5,740 nt of DNA from Clostridia bacterium (lineage in GTDB: Bacteria > Bacillota > Clostridia > Oscillospirales > Butyricicoccaceae), in NCBI GenBank assembly GCA_900763355.1, contig CAAFJY010000207.1, forward strand, positions 1-5,740. Direction: 5' to 3'. Below the pieces are notes generated by a model that was given only the letters and a program-made list of their open reading frames with translations, was not told the origin of the DNA and searched no databases. Made by a program: the position numbers and the translations under genes. Positions 5,320 through 5,740 of this stretch are shown piece after piece; position 1 is the first letter of the stretch; each line of letters starts with the position of its first letter.

Positions 5320-5533
5320 GGGCGTGAGTGCGCCCCCCATCCGCGGGGAGGGCGATTCCGCGCACGGCGCGGGGATGGGAGATTGCCCGCCGCGGGCGGG
5401 GACGAAGGATTTGCGGCCACGGGCCGCAGGACGATTTCCGCGCAGAGCGCGGCCAAACTTTTCTGTGCGCCCCAAAGGGCGCAGACGTTACCCCCTCCAA
5501 GAGGGGTGCTTCCCAGCACCCCATTCTCTTTTC
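5320..5533 (-). repeat. Element D, left arm: train of short GC-rich hairpins including the Y arm
   Basis: No gene is visible. Consecutive hairpins are: GGGCG/CGCCC (5320-5335), CCGCGC/GCGCGG loop ACG (5358-5372), GCCCG/CGGGC (5385-5397), TGCGGCC/GGCCGCA loop ACG (5412-5428), CCGCGC/GCGCGG loop AGA (5438-5452), TGCGCCC/GGGCGCA (5466-5483), CCCCTC/GAGGGG (5492-5506) and the competing GGGGTGCT/AGCACCCC (5503-5522). Read outward from the core (minus strand), most are followed by AATC. The last three are the inverted counterpart of the element B right arm. The inner end is TTCTCTTT (5524-5531). Confidence 0.75.
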
Positions 5534-5664
5534 GGCGGCGCAGCCGCCACGGCCCTTCTGGGCCGCGCCGACGAGTGTCGGCGTCCGACGCAGGGAGCCC
5601 GTGTGTGGGGCGACCGTAGTCTATTCAATTAAAAAGGGTCCCCACTGCGCTGTGCGCAGTGGGG
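5534..5664 (+). repeat. Element D core: five-hairpin structured repeat
   Basis: Hairpins are I GGCGGC/GCCGCC loop GCA (5534-5548), II CGGCCC/GGGCCG loop TTCT (5550-5565), III CGCCGAC/GTCGGCG loop GAGT (5566-5583), IV GCCC/GGGC (5597-5611) and V CCCCACTGCGC with GCGCAGTGGGG, loop TGT (5640-5664), a perfect 11-bp stem. In hairpin III an extra A on one side is matched by an extra T on the other compared with copies A-C. Linkers GACGCAGGGAGCCC and GCGACCGTAGTCTATTC are conserved. Confidence 0.88.
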
Positions 5665-5740
5665 GAACAAAGAGAACGGGCCGCTGGAGCGGTCCAAGAG
5701 AGAACGCGCCAGGGGGACAATCGCGGCATTTCTGCGGAAA
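5665..5740 (+). repeat. Element D, right arm (X arm; 49-nt exact inverted copy of 704-752), running to the window end
   Basis: 5669-5717 is the exact reverse complement of 704-752. It starts with AAAGAGAA and includes the hairpin GGGCCGC/GCGGTCC with loop TGGA (5678-5695). Beyond 5717 the two copies diverge. The last bases (5718-5740) include AATC and GCGGCATTTCTGC and continue out of the window. Confidence 0.85.

Noticed and set aside
5318..5356. Intrinsic terminator right after the esterase
   Set aside because: GC-rich stems are present (5320-5335, 5331-5354) but no T-run follows on the plus strand.
5320..5533. CRISPR array or integron attC array
   Set aside because: The hairpins have different stem sequences, no constant direct repeat with unique spacers, no cas or integrase gene, and no attC core sites.

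Overview
The window looks like chromosomal DNA from a GC-rich gut-type Clostridium relative (Oscillospiraceae-like: Flavonifractor, Lawsonibacter, Oscillibacter and kin). This placement is inference. It rests on the high GC content, strong AGGAGG-type ribosome binding sites, sigma-A-type promoters, a YrzB-like DUF1292 protein, a Bacillus/Clostridium-type tdh-kbl operon, and GC-rich interspersed repeats between genes.

Layout from left to right. A ribbon-helix-helix regulator runs off the left edge on the minus strand (1-156), with an AT-rich promoter that carries four GAACAT hexamers. Positions 260-956 hold no convincing gene and are filled with two copies (A, minus orientation; B, plus orientation) of a hairpin-rich repeat. 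A DUF1292 protein follows on the minus strand (986-1234), with its own terminator and promoter. The central operon is tdh-kbl (1467-3714, plus). It converts L-threonine via 2-amino-3-oxobutyrate to glycine and acetyl-CoA. It has a good promoter and ends in repeat copy C and a very strong bidirectional terminator shared with the convergent minus-strand pair. That pair is a GIY-YIG nuclease-family protein and a small two-helix membrane protein, joined by an ATGA overlap. An EstA/esterase-D-type serine hydrolase (4532-5317, plus) diverges from the GIY-YIG gene. The right end (5318-5740) is repeat copy D.

The genes are ordinary housekeeping or accessory genes. The unusual part is the repeat family. 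Four copies share a core of about 130 bp that folds as five consecutive hairpins. Stem sequences differ between copies but pairing is kept by compensating changes, while loops and linkers such as GACGCAGGGAGCCC and GCGACCGGAGTCTAT stay nearly constant. That is the signature expected of a selected structure. Two copies (B and D) carry the same two arms, including a 49-nt exact inverted repeat, but when aligned by their arms the core between them is flipped. The arms are trains of short GC-rich triloop or tetraloop hairpins. I do not recognise this family by name and its function is unknown to me.
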